Shown piece after piece: positions 26,425-35,127 of a DNA stretch of 64,000 nucleotides. Numbering within the stretch: the stretch's first letter is position 1; every line of letters begins with the position of its first letter. The DNA is from Salegentibacter salinarum (lineage in GTDB: Bacteria; Bacteroidota; Bacteroidia; Flavobacteriales; Flavobacteriaceae), in the NCBI RefSeq assembly GCF_900168115.1, contig NZ_FUZC01000015.1, positions 1 through 64,000 on the forward strand, written 5' to 3'. The translations under genes were made by a program, and so were the position numbers. The notes beneath the pieces are model-generated. The model saw nothing but the letters and a program-made list of their open reading frames with translations. It was not told the origin of the DNA and did not search any database.

Positions 26425-28080
26425 TTAGTCCCTATAGACTTCATCATTTCCCGAATAGCGGAACCAGTTAAATAAAGCTTTATTATTACTTGGTTTTCCA
26501 TTAGAAGTAGTGTAAAGTCCTAAATTTACACCTACAAATCCACCGGCTACCTGCGTGCTAAGAAATTTACCATCCTGAGTTTCTCCCAGTTGCTGCCAGT
26601 CGTTTCCTGTTTTGTAGAAGAAAGTATATTCGTCTTCTTCAAACTCCAGTTTAAATTCAACTTCAGATACTGAATTATCTAATGAAACGCTTTTTATTAA
26701 TTCATCCGACTTATATAATTGCACAACAGGTTTTTCATTTTCTTTTGAAAGGGCTGCGTAATAATAATGGGTCTCTTTCTGAAAAGCAAGTAAGCCGGCC
26801 TTCTCATTTTCCGTTTCTGCATCAAATTCCACGGAAATGGATACTTCACCAATTATATGCTGCTGCCTATGACCAAGATAACTAGGATTGGCTTTACCTT
26901 CCACAGTTTCAGGACGGGTTTTAAAACTAATACCCTCAGCTCCGTCTTTTAAATCGTACCATGTAGTTTTGGGATTTCTAAGCATCATCCAGCTTAGCGG
27001 CAGCTCATTCTTTGCAAATTTTTCTTCAAAAGAAAAATTACCGTTAAGTGGAAATAAATCTTCCTTGAGATCAACGCCCTCAGGCAAGGGATAAGAATAT
27101 TTAATCTCCTCTCCATCTAAATCAAAAATAGGCCAATCATTTTCCCATTTTACAGGAGTTAAAAAAGTTTCCCTTCCGGTATTATAAAGATCGCCTTCGT
27201 AAGGTCTTACGGCAAGGAAAACTCCGTACCAATCTCCGTTAGGATGCTGAACAATATCAGCGTGCCCGGCCGAGGTAATAGGGTTCTCACGATTAGGATC
27301 TAGATGGCGCTGGGTTAAGATCGGATTTTCTTCAAAAGGAATAAATTCATCATCAATACTGGTGTTCCGGTAAATCATTTCAGAGTGGTTCACCGCGGTT
27401 CCTCCTTCGGCTGTCATTAAATAATAATAGCCGTTTAATTTATAAATTCGCGGTCCTTCCGCCCAAACGGGTTCAGTAGAAATATCTACACCACCATCTA
27501 CTAAAATTCGGTTATCATCAATAGTTTTGAGGTTTTCTTTATCAAATTCAATTATTCTAATAGTTCGGTGGCCGTCATATTTAGCTTCGTTATTTGGTGG
27601 CTCACTGTTATAAACCATGTAAGATTTCCCGTTGTCATCAAAGAATAACCCCGGATCAATTCCACTAACCTCTGGAAGCCAAACCGGGTCGGACCACGGA
27701 CCGGCAGGATCTTCTGCAGTCATTACAAAATTTCCTTTTCCATCAACAATGGTACAGGTTAAATAGTAAGTGCCGTCATCAAAACTAATATCGGGTGCAA
27801 ATACTGCGCGTGAAGTTCCAAACCCATGCAGGTCAACCTGCTCTGGCCTATGGATTACATTTCCTACCTGTTTCCAATTCACCAAATCGGTACTATGAAA
27901 AATCGGTATGCCGGGATAAAAGGCAAAGGTAGAATGTACCATATAAAAATTCCCCTCGCCATCATCGGTAATAGCGGGGTCTGGATACCATCCGGCTAAA
28001 ATAGGATTTAAATAATTTTCCTGCGCAGCACTGCCGAATGCAATAAATAAAAACAATGAACTAAATAATAATTTTCTCAT
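26425..28080 (-). CDS. Glycoside hydrolase family 43 with C-terminal beta-sandwich (xylan 1,4-beta-xylosidase group)
   Basis: 551 residues: signal peptide (about 1-20), GH43 propeller (about 22-325) with Asp 34 (Y-P-D-P-A-I), Asp 142 (G-I-D-P-G-L) and Glu 207 (W-A-E-G-P-R), and a concanavalin A-like beta-xylosidase C-terminal domain (about 335-545). This architecture is typical of beta-xylosidases and xylan-debranching arabinofuranosidases. The gene stands alone; a -7 box and a putative LacI operator lie directly upstream. Confidence 0.92.
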   Translation of the reverse strand: MRKLLFSSLFLFIAFGSAAQENYLNPILAGWYPDPAITDDGEGNFYMVHSTFAFYPGIPIFHSTDLVNWKQVGNVIHRPEQVDLHGFGTSRAVFAPDISFDDGTYYLTCTIVDGKGNFVMTAEDPAGPWSDPVWLPEVSGIDPGLFFDDNGKSYMVYNSEPPNNEAKYDGHRTIRIIEFDKENLKTIDDNRILVDGGVDISTEPVWAEGPRIYKLNGYYYLMTAEGGTAVNHSEMIYRNTSIDDEFIPFEENPILTQRHLDPNRENPITSAGHADIVQHPNGDWYGVFLAVRPYEGDLYNTGRETFLTPVKWENDWPIFDLDGEEIKYSYPLPEGVDLKEDLFPLNGNFSFEEKFAKNELPLSWMMLRNPKTTWYDLKDGAEGISFKTRPETVEGKANPSYLGHRQQHIIGEVSISVEFDAETENEKAGLLAFQKETHYYYAALSKENEKPVVQLYKSDELIKSVSLDNSVSEVEFKLEFEEDEYTFFYKTGNDWQQLGETQDGKFLSTQVAGGFVGVNLGLYTTSNGKPSNNKALFNWFRYSGNDEVYRD

Positions 28081-28088
28081 AATAAACG

Positions 28089-28112
28089 CAATCGATTGTT
28101 AGCTCAAATATA
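28089..28112 (-). promoter_or_regulatory. Promoter -7 box and putative LacI operator of the GH43 gene at 26425
   Basis: Minus strand TATATTTG (28112-28105), 6-nt gap, then the perfect palindrome CAATCGATTG (28098-28089) ending 9 bp before the start codon. The operator would cover the transcription start. No TTTG is seen at -33, so the promoter may need help or be weak. Confidence 0.65.
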
Positions 28113-28244
28113 TGGTTATTTTATATTAAATTAATTTAATATGATTAAAAAAGAGAAATTTGATTGTAAATGTGTCAATTTTTATGCAACCATAAAAAAA
28201 TGTTTCGTAATATTGTTGCACAACCTTATTTTAGTGTTTATTTG

Positions 28245-29270
28245 ATGAAAAAGAAAGAAGTTACTATTTATGATCTAGCAAAAGAGCTAAACTATTCTCC
28301 TTCCACTATTTCAAGAGCTTTAAACAACCATAAAAGTATTGGAAAGAAAACCATTAAAAAGATTCAAAAAACTGCAGAAGAATTTAATTATCGCCCCAAT
28401 GCCTTAGCTGCTAGTTTAAGAAATAATACTTCCAGAAGCATCGGAATAACGATTCCGAAGATAAATCATCCCTTTCAAGCCTCTTTGATTACAGGAATTG
28501 AAAAAGCCGCTAGAAAAGCGGGTTATAACGTGATCATCACACAATCTGATGATAAATACAAAAATGAAGTTGATAACGTAAAAGCTTTATACGACGCTAG
28601 AGTTGGAGGCTTAATTGTTTCTTTAGGAATTGAAACTAGAGACACCAGCCATTTTGATCAATATGTCAAACAAAATATACCTATTGTATTTGTAGACCGG
28701 GTACCTGAGAATTTTAATTCCTACCGTGTTATTATTGATAATCACGCTGCTGGATACCGTGCTACGAAACACTTAATAGAACAAGGATGTAAAAGAATTG
28801 CACATTTCGCTGGAGCTCAACACGTTAATGTTTATAACTTGAGAAAGAAAGGATACGTGGATGCACTTAGAGAATCTGGACTTCAAGTTGACGAAGAACT
28901 CATATTGGATATGAAAACCCTTAGTTTTGAAGAAGGAAAGAAGGCAACCGAAATGTTATTAAAACTTGATAATCCTCCAGACGGTATCTTTTCTGCTAAC
29001 GATACTGCAGCAGTTAGTGCTATTTTATACGCTAAGGGAAAGGGAATTAAAATTCCTGAAGAACTTGCTGTTATAGGTTTTAACAACGATCCAATTTCTC
29101 AAATAGTAGAACCTACACTCTCTACCGTTTCGCATCCCGCACAAAAAATGGGAGAAATATCTACAAAAAGAATTTTAGAACACTCTACGCGTAAGCTGGA
29201 CACTGCTGTTTCAGAAATAACGATGTTAGATACTGAAATTATTATAAGGGATTCCAGTAAAAGAAAGTAA
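28245..29270 (+). CDS. LacI-family transcriptional regulator
   Basis: 341-residue repressor-type regulator. The start is placed so that the LacI helix-turn-helix begins at once: V-T-I-Y-D-L-A-K-E-L-N-Y-S-P-S-T-I-S-R-A (about 5-24), hinge helix to Y-R-P-N-A-L-A-A-S-L, then a periplasmic-binding-like sugar domain (about 62-335) with T-G-I-E-K-A and F-V-D-R-V-P. It lies inside the glucuronoxylan locus and ends 10 nt from the convergent TRAP permease gene. Likely binds CAAYCGWTTG sites and responds to a uronate or xylo-oligosaccharide; both are inference. Confidence 0.92.
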   Translation: MKKKEVTIYDLAKELNYSPSTISRALNNHKSIGKKTIKKIQKTAEEFNYRPNALAASLRNNTSRSIGITIPKINHPFQASLITGIEKAARKAGYNVIITQSDDKYKNEVDNVKALYDARVGGLIVSLGIETRDTSHFDQYVKQNIPIVFVDRVPENFNSYRVIIDNHAAGYRATKHLIEQGCKRIAHFAGAQHVNVYNLRKKGYVDALRESGLQVDEELILDMKTLSFEEGKKATEMLLKLDNPPDGIFSANDTAAVSAILYAKGKGIKIPEELAVIGFNNDPISQIVEPTLSTVSHPAQKMGEISTKRILEHSTRKLDTAVSEITMLDTEIIIRDSSKRK

Positions 29271-29280
29271 ATAAGGTTTA

Positions 29281-30567
29281 TTAAAACCCGAATAACTCCG
29301 GAAGCCAAAGGCTCAAAAACGGAAAAATTATCACCAGAATTAAGGAAACCAACATTCCCACAAAAAGTGGCAGTAAAGGTTTTACCACTTTTTGAATAGT
29401 GGTATTTGCAACTCCTACCCCAATAAATAAAACCGCACCTACGGGTGGTGTACAGAGGCCTATACATAAATTAAGGATCATTATTACTCCAAAATGTACC
29501 GGGTCCATACCCATAGCTACTGCAACGGGAAGAAATATTGGAGTAAAAATTAATACCGCTGGGGTCATATCCATAAAAATTCCGACAAACAATAAAATCA
29601 GGTTTATTAAAATAATCACTACGAAAGGATTATCACTAAAACCTAATAAAGCTGAAGTTACTTCCTGCGGAATATTCTCGTAAGACATAACCCAGGACAT
29701 TGCAATAGACATTGCGATAAGTAGCATTACCAAAGAAATTGTTCCTACTGATTCTACCAGGACGGTTTTAAGTTTAGAGAAATTCAATTCTTTATAAAGA
29801 AAAGCCAGAATCAGGCAATAGACAACTGCTACAGATGAAGCTTCAGTCGCAGTAAATATGCCCCCAACAATTCCGCCAATAATAATTATCAATAACAGCA
29901 AACTGGGAAGGGCATCAAAAAAAGACTTCATAATATGCTTAAAAGAGCTTCTTTTTCCGGTAGGAAAACCTTTTTTCTTGGCCCAGACTAATGCTATAGC
30001 CATTAGGATTAAACCGGTAAGAATTCCCGGAATATATCCGGCTAAGAACAAAGCACCAATACTCACCCCGCCACTGGCAAGGGAATAAATAATGAAAATA
30101 TTACTCGGTGGAATTAAAAGTCCGGTGGTGGCCGAAGTTACATTTACAGCAACACCATATTCTTTGGTATAGCCTTCCTTTTCCATCCTTTCAGACATAA
30201 AACTTCCAATAGCGGCAGCGGCAGCACCGGCAGAACCTGCAATAGCTCCAAACATCATAGCAGCTACAATATTTACGTGCGCCAAACCACCGGGTAAAGC
30301 TCCAACCAGGGACTTTGCGAATTCAATTAATCTTTTAGCAATTCCGCCACTATTCATAATATGTCCGGCAAGTATAAAAAACGGAATAGCGAGTAAAGAA
30401 AAACTATCTAAACCGGTAGCCACTCTCTGGGAAATAGTAGTAAAAGCCGGAATAGTATCTACACTAAATAACAACGTTAGCACTGAAGCTATCCCAATAC
30501 TCCAGGCAATTGGAACACGAATTCCCACCAAAACTATAAAGCTAAAAATTAAAACAAATATTTCCAT
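29281..30567 (-). CDS. dctM: TRAP transporter large permease (DctM)
   Basis: 428-residue membrane subunit with 11-12 helices, part of a tripartite ATP-independent periplasmic transporter driven by sodium or proton gradient. Family marks: S-F-S-L-L-A-I-P-F-F-I-L-A-G-H-I-M, G-A-I-A-G-S-A-G-A-A-A-A, and C-T-P-P-V-G-A-V-L-F. Immediately follows dctQ. It ends 10 nt from the convergent LacI gene with no obvious terminator between. Last gene of the GH3-uronate operon. Confidence 0.95.
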   Translation of the reverse strand: MEIFVLIFSFIVLVGIRVPIAWSIGIASVLTLLFSVDTIPAFTTISQRVATGLDSFSLLAIPFFILAGHIMNSGGIAKRLIEFAKSLVGALPGGLAHVNIVAAMMFGAIAGSAGAAAAAIGSFMSERMEKEGYTKEYGVAVNVTSATTGLLIPPSNIFIIYSLASGGVSIGALFLAGYIPGILTGLILMAIALVWAKKKGFPTGKRSSFKHIMKSFFDALPSLLLLIIIIGGIVGGIFTATEASSVAVVYCLILAFLYKELNFSKLKTVLVESVGTISLVMLLIAMSIAMSWVMSYENIPQEVTSALLGFSDNPFVVIILINLILLFVGIFMDMTPAVLIFTPIFLPVAVAMGMDPVHFGVIMILNLCIGLCTPPVGAVLFIGVGVANTTIQKVVKPLLPLFVGMLVSLILVIIFPFLSLWLPELFGF

Positions 30568-31044
30568 TCACCGATTTGCTTTTAATTCCTGTAAAGTTCG
30601 CTGCATTTGCATCCATTTAAAATAAATGATCATTAGGCCTGAAATGGGCAAAACCAGATACACAAAACCCATAGGCAAACCTAATGCTGCAGATGTTTGT
30701 TCCAGCTTAAAGGAAACATAAACATACCTCCCTCCACCAATTACAAAAATTGAAGCGGTAAAAAGCATAATTATGAATTGAACCAGGAGATCAAGTTTTA
30801 ATTTTGTCTTGACACTAAAGGATTTTGGAAGTAAATCTATAGTGATATGCGTATTTCTACCGGAAATATAAACAGCTCCAAAAAGACTAACCCAAATGAG
30901 CATAAAACGCGCCAGTTCATCTGTCCAGGAGCTTTGGTCTGCCAGAAGATAACGACTGCATACCCCCCATAAAACGCTAAATAACATTACCGTAACCAGG
31001 CAAACTACCAACCATTCTAAAAACCAGTTAAGCTTTCTACTCAT
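30568..31044 (-). CDS. dctQ: TRAP transporter small permease (DctQ)
   Basis: 158 residues, four helices, with the DctQ motif W-T-D-E-L-A-R-F-M-L-I-W-V (about 39-51). Overlaps dctP by 8 nt and touches dctM. Pairs with DctM in the inner membrane. Confidence 0.93.
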   Translation of the reverse strand: MSRKLNWFLEWLVVCLVTVMLFSVLWGVCSRYLLADQSSWTDELARFMLIWVSLFGAVYISGRNTHITIDLLPKSFSVKTKLKLDLLVQFIIMLFTASIFVIGGGRYVYVSFKLEQTSAALGLPMGFVYLVLPISGLMIIYFKWMQMQRTLQELKANR

Positions 31045-32017
31045 TTGCTAAGTTTTTAATTTCCTGAATGGTATTATATAATTCAGGTTCTGTTTTTTCT
31101 AGAACTTTAATTATATGATTACTTTTTTCCTTGAATAATTCTTTATCAGGATAAGTGACTTTCACCCCTTCTTTCTTGATCGCTTCCAAAGCTTCTTTTT
31201 CGGCAATTTCCCATAATTCCCGCTGTTTCACCGAAGCTTCCTGAGCAGCTTCCTGTATCCATTTTTTCTCTTCGGAAGAAAGCTTGTTATAAATCTGCGT
31301 GCTTATTACCAAAATATCAGGTATAGCCGAATGCTCATCTAATGAAAAGTTTTTACAAATTTCGTAATGTCTTGAAGTGTAGAAGCTGGGTAAATTATTC
31401 TCTGCTCCTTCTACCACACCTTGCTGAAGAGAGGTATAAAGCTCTCCCCAGGAAACCGGTGTAGGTGAACCCCCGAGGGCTTTTATAAGATTAATTGCCG
31501 TAGGACTTTGCATTACCCTAATTTTTAAACCTTTTAAATCTGCCGGCGTTTCAATGGGAGTATCTTTGGTATAAAATGAACGGCTACCTGCATCAAAATA
31601 GGTTAAGCCCCTTAACCAATACTGTTCTCCGTCTAAAAGAAGTTCATTCCCAAGTTCGCTATCATAAAGTTTATACCGATGCTCGCGGTCTTTAAAAATA
31701 TAAGGATAGCCGAAAACGCGGAGTTTAGGCGAAAAATTTTCCATCACCGCGGATGATACTTTGGTCATCGCCAAACCGCCCAGCTGTAAAAGTTCCAAAC
31801 TTTGCCTTTCAGAACCTAACTGCCCGCCGGGATAAACTTCTATGATTAGTTTTTCTTTAGATTTTTCTTCCACACGCTCTGCAAAAAAGGCTAAAGCCTG
31901 ATGCACCGGATGGTCCAGGCTTAAACTATGTGCAAGTTTTAAAGACTTAGCCTCTTCTTTCTCACCACAGGAAATGAAAAAAATTGACGAAATAAAAAGT
32001 ATGAAAACTGACCTCAT
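31037..32017 (-). CDS. dctP: TRAP transporter solute-binding protein (DctP), lipoprotein
   Basis: 326 residues. Lipobox F-I-S-C (Cys about 17), then the DctP fold with E-V-Y-P-G-G-Q-L-G-S-E, the conserved substrate-carboxylate Arg in G-L-K-I-R-V-M-Q-S-P, and Q-Q-G-V-V-E-G-A-E-N. Co-transcribed with uronate catabolic genes, so the ligand is probably glucuronate, galacturonate or an aldobiouronate. Lipid anchoring is unusual for Proteobacterial DctP but makes sense in Bacteroidota. Overlaps eda by 4 nt. Confidence 0.93.
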   Translation of the reverse strand: MRSVFILFISSIFFISCGEKEEAKSLKLAHSLSLDHPVHQALAFFAERVEEKSKEKLIIEVYPGGQLGSERQSLELLQLGGLAMTKVSSAVMENFSPKLRVFGYPYIFKDREHRYKLYDSELGNELLLDGEQYWLRGLTYFDAGSRSFYTKDTPIETPADLKGLKIRVMQSPTAINLIKALGGSPTPVSWGELYTSLQQGVVEGAENNLPSFYTSRHYEICKNFSLDEHSAIPDILVISTQIYNKLSSEEKKWIQEAAQEASVKQRELWEIAEKEALEAIKKEGVKVTYPDKELFKEKSNHIIKVLEKTEPELYNTIQEIKNLANE

Positions 32018-32685
32018 TCAGATCTTATTTCAGAAATTATTTTCAGCACTTTGGCTACGTTGTTTTTTATAGATTCAAAGTCAGAATTTTCAACCAAATC
32101 CTTTGGAATAAGTGCTGAACCCATTCCAACACAAGTAACCCCGGTATTAAACCATTCCTTTATATTCTCTTTTTCAAGACTAACTCCTCCACTGGGCATA
32201 ATTGAAGTCCAGGGTTGCGGACCTTTTATAGCTTTTACAAAACCGGGACCTAAAACAGCTGCCGGAAACAATTTTACTATTTCGCAGCCCAATTCTTCGG
32301 CCTGGCTTATTTCGGTTAAACTACCACAGCCGGGCAGGTATAACACTTTTCTACGATTACAAATTTTTACAACGTCTTCCCTAATTACCGGGCTTACTAC
32401 GAATTCTGCTCCTAAATTCATATAAAGACTGGCAGTACCGGCATCAACAACCGAACCTACGCCAAGAATCATTTCGGGACATTCTTTTCGTGAAAATTTC
32501 ACAAGATCCGAAAAGACTTCGTGAGCAAATTCTCCCCGATGAGTAAATTCAAAAAACCTTGCGCCCCCTTTATATACTGCAGTAAGTATTTCTTTAACCA
32601 CTTCCCGATTCTGGTGATAGAATAAAGGCACAAGCCCTGATTCTTTCATTTTTATCGTTATTTCCGGTCTGGATAATTTTTTCAT
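32014..32685 (-). CDS. eda: 2-keto-3-deoxy-6-phosphogluconate (KDPG) aldolase
   Basis: Class I aldolase splitting KDPG to pyruvate and glyceraldehyde-3-phosphate. Catalytic Glu in F-F-E-F-T-H-R-G and Schiff-base Lys in E-I-V-K-L-F-P-A. The start at 32685 (4 nt after the kdgK stop) is preferred; upstream in-frame Met codons at 32715 and 32724 would overlap kdgK. 223 residues. Last step of the glucuronate route encoded here. Confidence 0.92.
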   Translation of the reverse strand: MKKLSRPEITIKMKESGLVPLFYHQNREVVKEILTAVYKGGARFFEFTHRGEFAHEVFSDLVKFSRKECPEMILGVGSVVDAGTASLYMNLGAEFVVSPVIREDVVKICNRRKVLYLPGCGSLTEISQAEELGCEIVKLFPAAVLGPGFVKAIKGPQPWTSIMPSGGVSLEKENIKEWFNTGVTCVGMGSALIPKDLVENSDFESIKNNVAKVLKIISEIRSE

Positions 32686-32689
32686 AATT

Positions 32690-33688
32690 TTATCTTTTAA
32701 TTCTTCCTGATCCATCACCCTCAATCAACTCTAACACTTCTTCTTTGCTCACCTTATTAAAATCCCCAACAATAGAATGTTTTAAGCAAGAAGCAGCTGT
32801 CGCAAAATCCAGAGTTTTTTGATCTTCAAAATGCTGAAGTCCGTAGATTAGTGCTCCCATAAAACTATCTCCCGCTCCAACGCGGTCAACTATTGGATAA
32901 ATATCATATTCTTTAGATGATAATAGCCCTGACCCTGTAAAAAGATCTGCCGACCATTTGTGATGAGACGCGTTCAATTCTTCACGATTTGTAATAGCGA
33001 TTTTTTCTAAAGATGGGAACTTTTTAGTTAGAGCTTTAGAAAGTTCAGAATTACTCTGGATATCTTTTATATCGAAAAACTGGTTACAGGCATAAGAACC
33101 CGCAAGCAAAACATCGCTTTGCTCCACCAGTTTGGTCATCGTCTCTTTAGGATTTGCATCTTTGTATTGCCAAAGATTTCCGCGGAAATTAAGATCTCCG
33201 GAAATTTTAATTCCTTTACTTTTTGCCACCTTAACTGCGTGCAAACAAACTTTTGCTGCCTTTACTGAAATTGCCGGAGTAATCCCAGACCAGTGAAACC
33301 AGTTGCAATCTTTAAAAATCTCATCCCAGTCAAACCAATCCGGTTCTACTTTTGAAAAAGCTGAATTTTCCCGGTCATAAATTATTTTTCCGGCGCGGTT
33401 AATAGCACCCGTTTCCAAAAAATATAAACCTAATCGCTTCCCCTGAAATTTTATATGATTTAAACCAACGTTATTATTTCGTAAATCGTTTAATGCTGAT
33501 TTTCCTAAATCGTTTTCGGGTAAAACACTTAAAAACTCGGTTTTCAAGCCAAAGTTTGTTGCGGTAATAAGCACATTTGCCTCACTCCCGCCGTACACCA
33601 CTTTAAAATTATTTACCTGGGTAAACCTTAGCGCATCTTCGCAAGACAAGCGCATTAATAACTCTCCAAGGCTTACCAGCTTTTCCAT
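32690..33688 (-). CDS. kdgK: 2-keto-3-deoxygluconate kinase, PfkB family
   Basis: Phosphorylates KDG to KDPG. PfkB-family sugar kinase with N-terminal G-E-L-L-M-R-L and Y-G-G-S-E-A-N, and the C-terminal active-site signature D-R-V-G-A-G-D-S-F-M-G (catalytic Asp near residue 274). 332 residues. Between uxaC (14-nt gap) and eda. Confidence 0.94.
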   Translation of the reverse strand: MEKLVSLGELLMRLSCEDALRFTQVNNFKVVYGGSEANVLITATNFGLKTEFLSVLPENDLGKSALNDLRNNNVGLNHIKFQGKRLGLYFLETGAINRAGKIIYDRENSAFSKVEPDWFDWDEIFKDCNWFHWSGITPAISVKAAKVCLHAVKVAKSKGIKISGDLNFRGNLWQYKDANPKETMTKLVEQSDVLLAGSYACNQFFDIKDIQSNSELSKALTKKFPSLEKIAITNREELNASHHKWSADLFTGSGLLSSKEYDIYPIVDRVGAGDSFMGALIYGLQHFEDQKTLDFATAASCLKHSIVGDFNKVSKEEVLELIEGDGSGRIKR

Positions 33689-33702
33689 AAATTACTTTTT
33701 GG

Positions 33703-35106
33703 TTATTCAGGAAATTGAAAATACGATTCTGCATTGTAATAACAGATATCCTGAATTATTTTTCCAATCCATTCCATATCTTCAGGAAGTTCTTTGTTTT
33801 CAATATCCTTTCCGAATAAATTACATAAAACGCGTCTAAAATATTCGTGCCTTGGTACAGAAAGAAAACTTCTACTATCGGTTAACATACCGACAAAACA
33901 GCTTATTAAACCCATATTAGATAATGAATTTAACTGCTTCTCCATCCCATCTTTTTGATCTAAAAACCACCAGGCAGAACCGTGCTGAATTTTTCCTTTT
34001 GGAGAATCACTCACAAAATTTCCGGCCATAGTAGCCATCACTTCATTATCTGAAGGATTAACATTATAAAGAATAGTTTTAGGTAAATCTTCATTTTTAT
34101 TCAGCGTATCTAAAAATTTTGCCAGGGGTTTAGCCTGGTTTAAATCCCCAATACTGTCTACACCTGCATCTTTACCAATCTGGTTGAGTAATTTTGAATT
34201 AGTATCTCGCACCGGTCCCAGGTGTAATTGCATGGTCCAGTTCTTTTCAGCATACAAACTACCTAATTTAAGCAATAATGCCGACTGATATTTTTCTGAT
34301 TCTTCAGTTGTAAGATTATCACCTGATAATTTTTTCCCGAGTAAATTATCTATTTCTTCCTTAGAAAAATCTTCAGCAAGCATCCGTTCCAAACCGTGAT
34401 CTGAAAGTCTGCAACCGTGTTGATGGAAATATTCAATTCTGTCTGCTACAGCTTTCACCAGGGAATCAAAATCCTTAATATCTACTTGAGTTTGATTTCC
34501 AATTTTATCTAAATAAGCCGAAAAACCGTCGCTTTCAATATTCAGCAAAGCATCAGGTCTAAAGGTGGGAAGCACTTTTACTTCAAATCTATCTTCCGCA
34601 ATTTTTTTATGATGCCTTAGATCATCGGCTGGATCATCGGTAGTGCAAACCACTTTTACATTCATTTTCTTTAACAAATTCCTGGTAGAATAAGCCTGGG
34701 TAGCAAGTAAGGAATTACATTGATTATAGATCTTTTTGGCATTTTTCTCATTCAGTAAATCGGTAATTCCAAAATAGCGTTGCAATTCTAAATGGGTCCA
34801 GTGATAAAGCGGATTTCGCATTGTATAAGGAACAGTTTCTGCCCATTTCTGAAATTTCTCCTCATCGCTACTATTTCCCGTAATATATTTTTCCTCAATA
34901 CCAAGTGCCCTCATAGCACGCCATTTATAATGATCCCCGGCGATCCAAATCTCGGTCAGGTTCTTAAATTGTCTGTCTTCAGCGATATCTTTTACTGGCA
35001 AATGGCAGTGATAATCAATAATAGGCATATCTTTAGCATAGCGCTCATAAAGCTCTTTCGAATACCTATTTTTAAGAAGAAAATCTTCTTCAATAAAATT
35101 CGTCAT
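33703..35106 (-). CDS. uxaC: Uronate (glucuronate) isomerase
   Basis: Converts D-glucuronate to D-fructuronate (or galacturonate to tagaturonate); amidohydrolase fold. Metal-binding motif D-Y-H-C-H-L (about 31-36), then W-I-A-G-D-H-Y-K-W-R-A-M-R, and C-terminal F-V-G-M-L-T-D-S-R-S-F. 467 residues is full length. Second gene of the GH3 operon. Confidence 0.96.
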   Translation of the reverse strand: MTNFIEEDFLLKNRYSKELYERYAKDMPIIDYHCHLPVKDIAEDRQFKNLTEIWIAGDHYKWRAMRALGIEEKYITGNSSDEEKFQKWAETVPYTMRNPLYHWTHLELQRYFGITDLLNEKNAKKIYNQCNSLLATQAYSTRNLLKKMNVKVVCTTDDPADDLRHHKKIAEDRFEVKVLPTFRPDALLNIESDGFSAYLDKIGNQTQVDIKDFDSLVKAVADRIEYFHQHGCRLSDHGLERMLAEDFSKEEIDNLLGKKLSGDNLTTEESEKYQSALLLKLGSLYAEKNWTMQLHLGPVRDTNSKLLNQIGKDAGVDSIGDLNQAKPLAKFLDTLNKNEDLPKTILYNVNPSDNEVMATMAGNFVSDSPKGKIQHGSAWWFLDQKDGMEKQLNSLSNMGLISCFVGMLTDSRSFLSVPRHEYFRRVLCNLFGKDIENKELPEDMEWIGKIIQDICYYNAESYFQFPE

Positions 35107-35127
35107 TTAATTCAGTCTTTTCGGTTG

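Noticed and set aside
29099-29467. Minus-strand open frame of 122 codons over the LacI 3' end
   Set aside because: Overlaps both convergent genes in other frames and shows no protein family signs.
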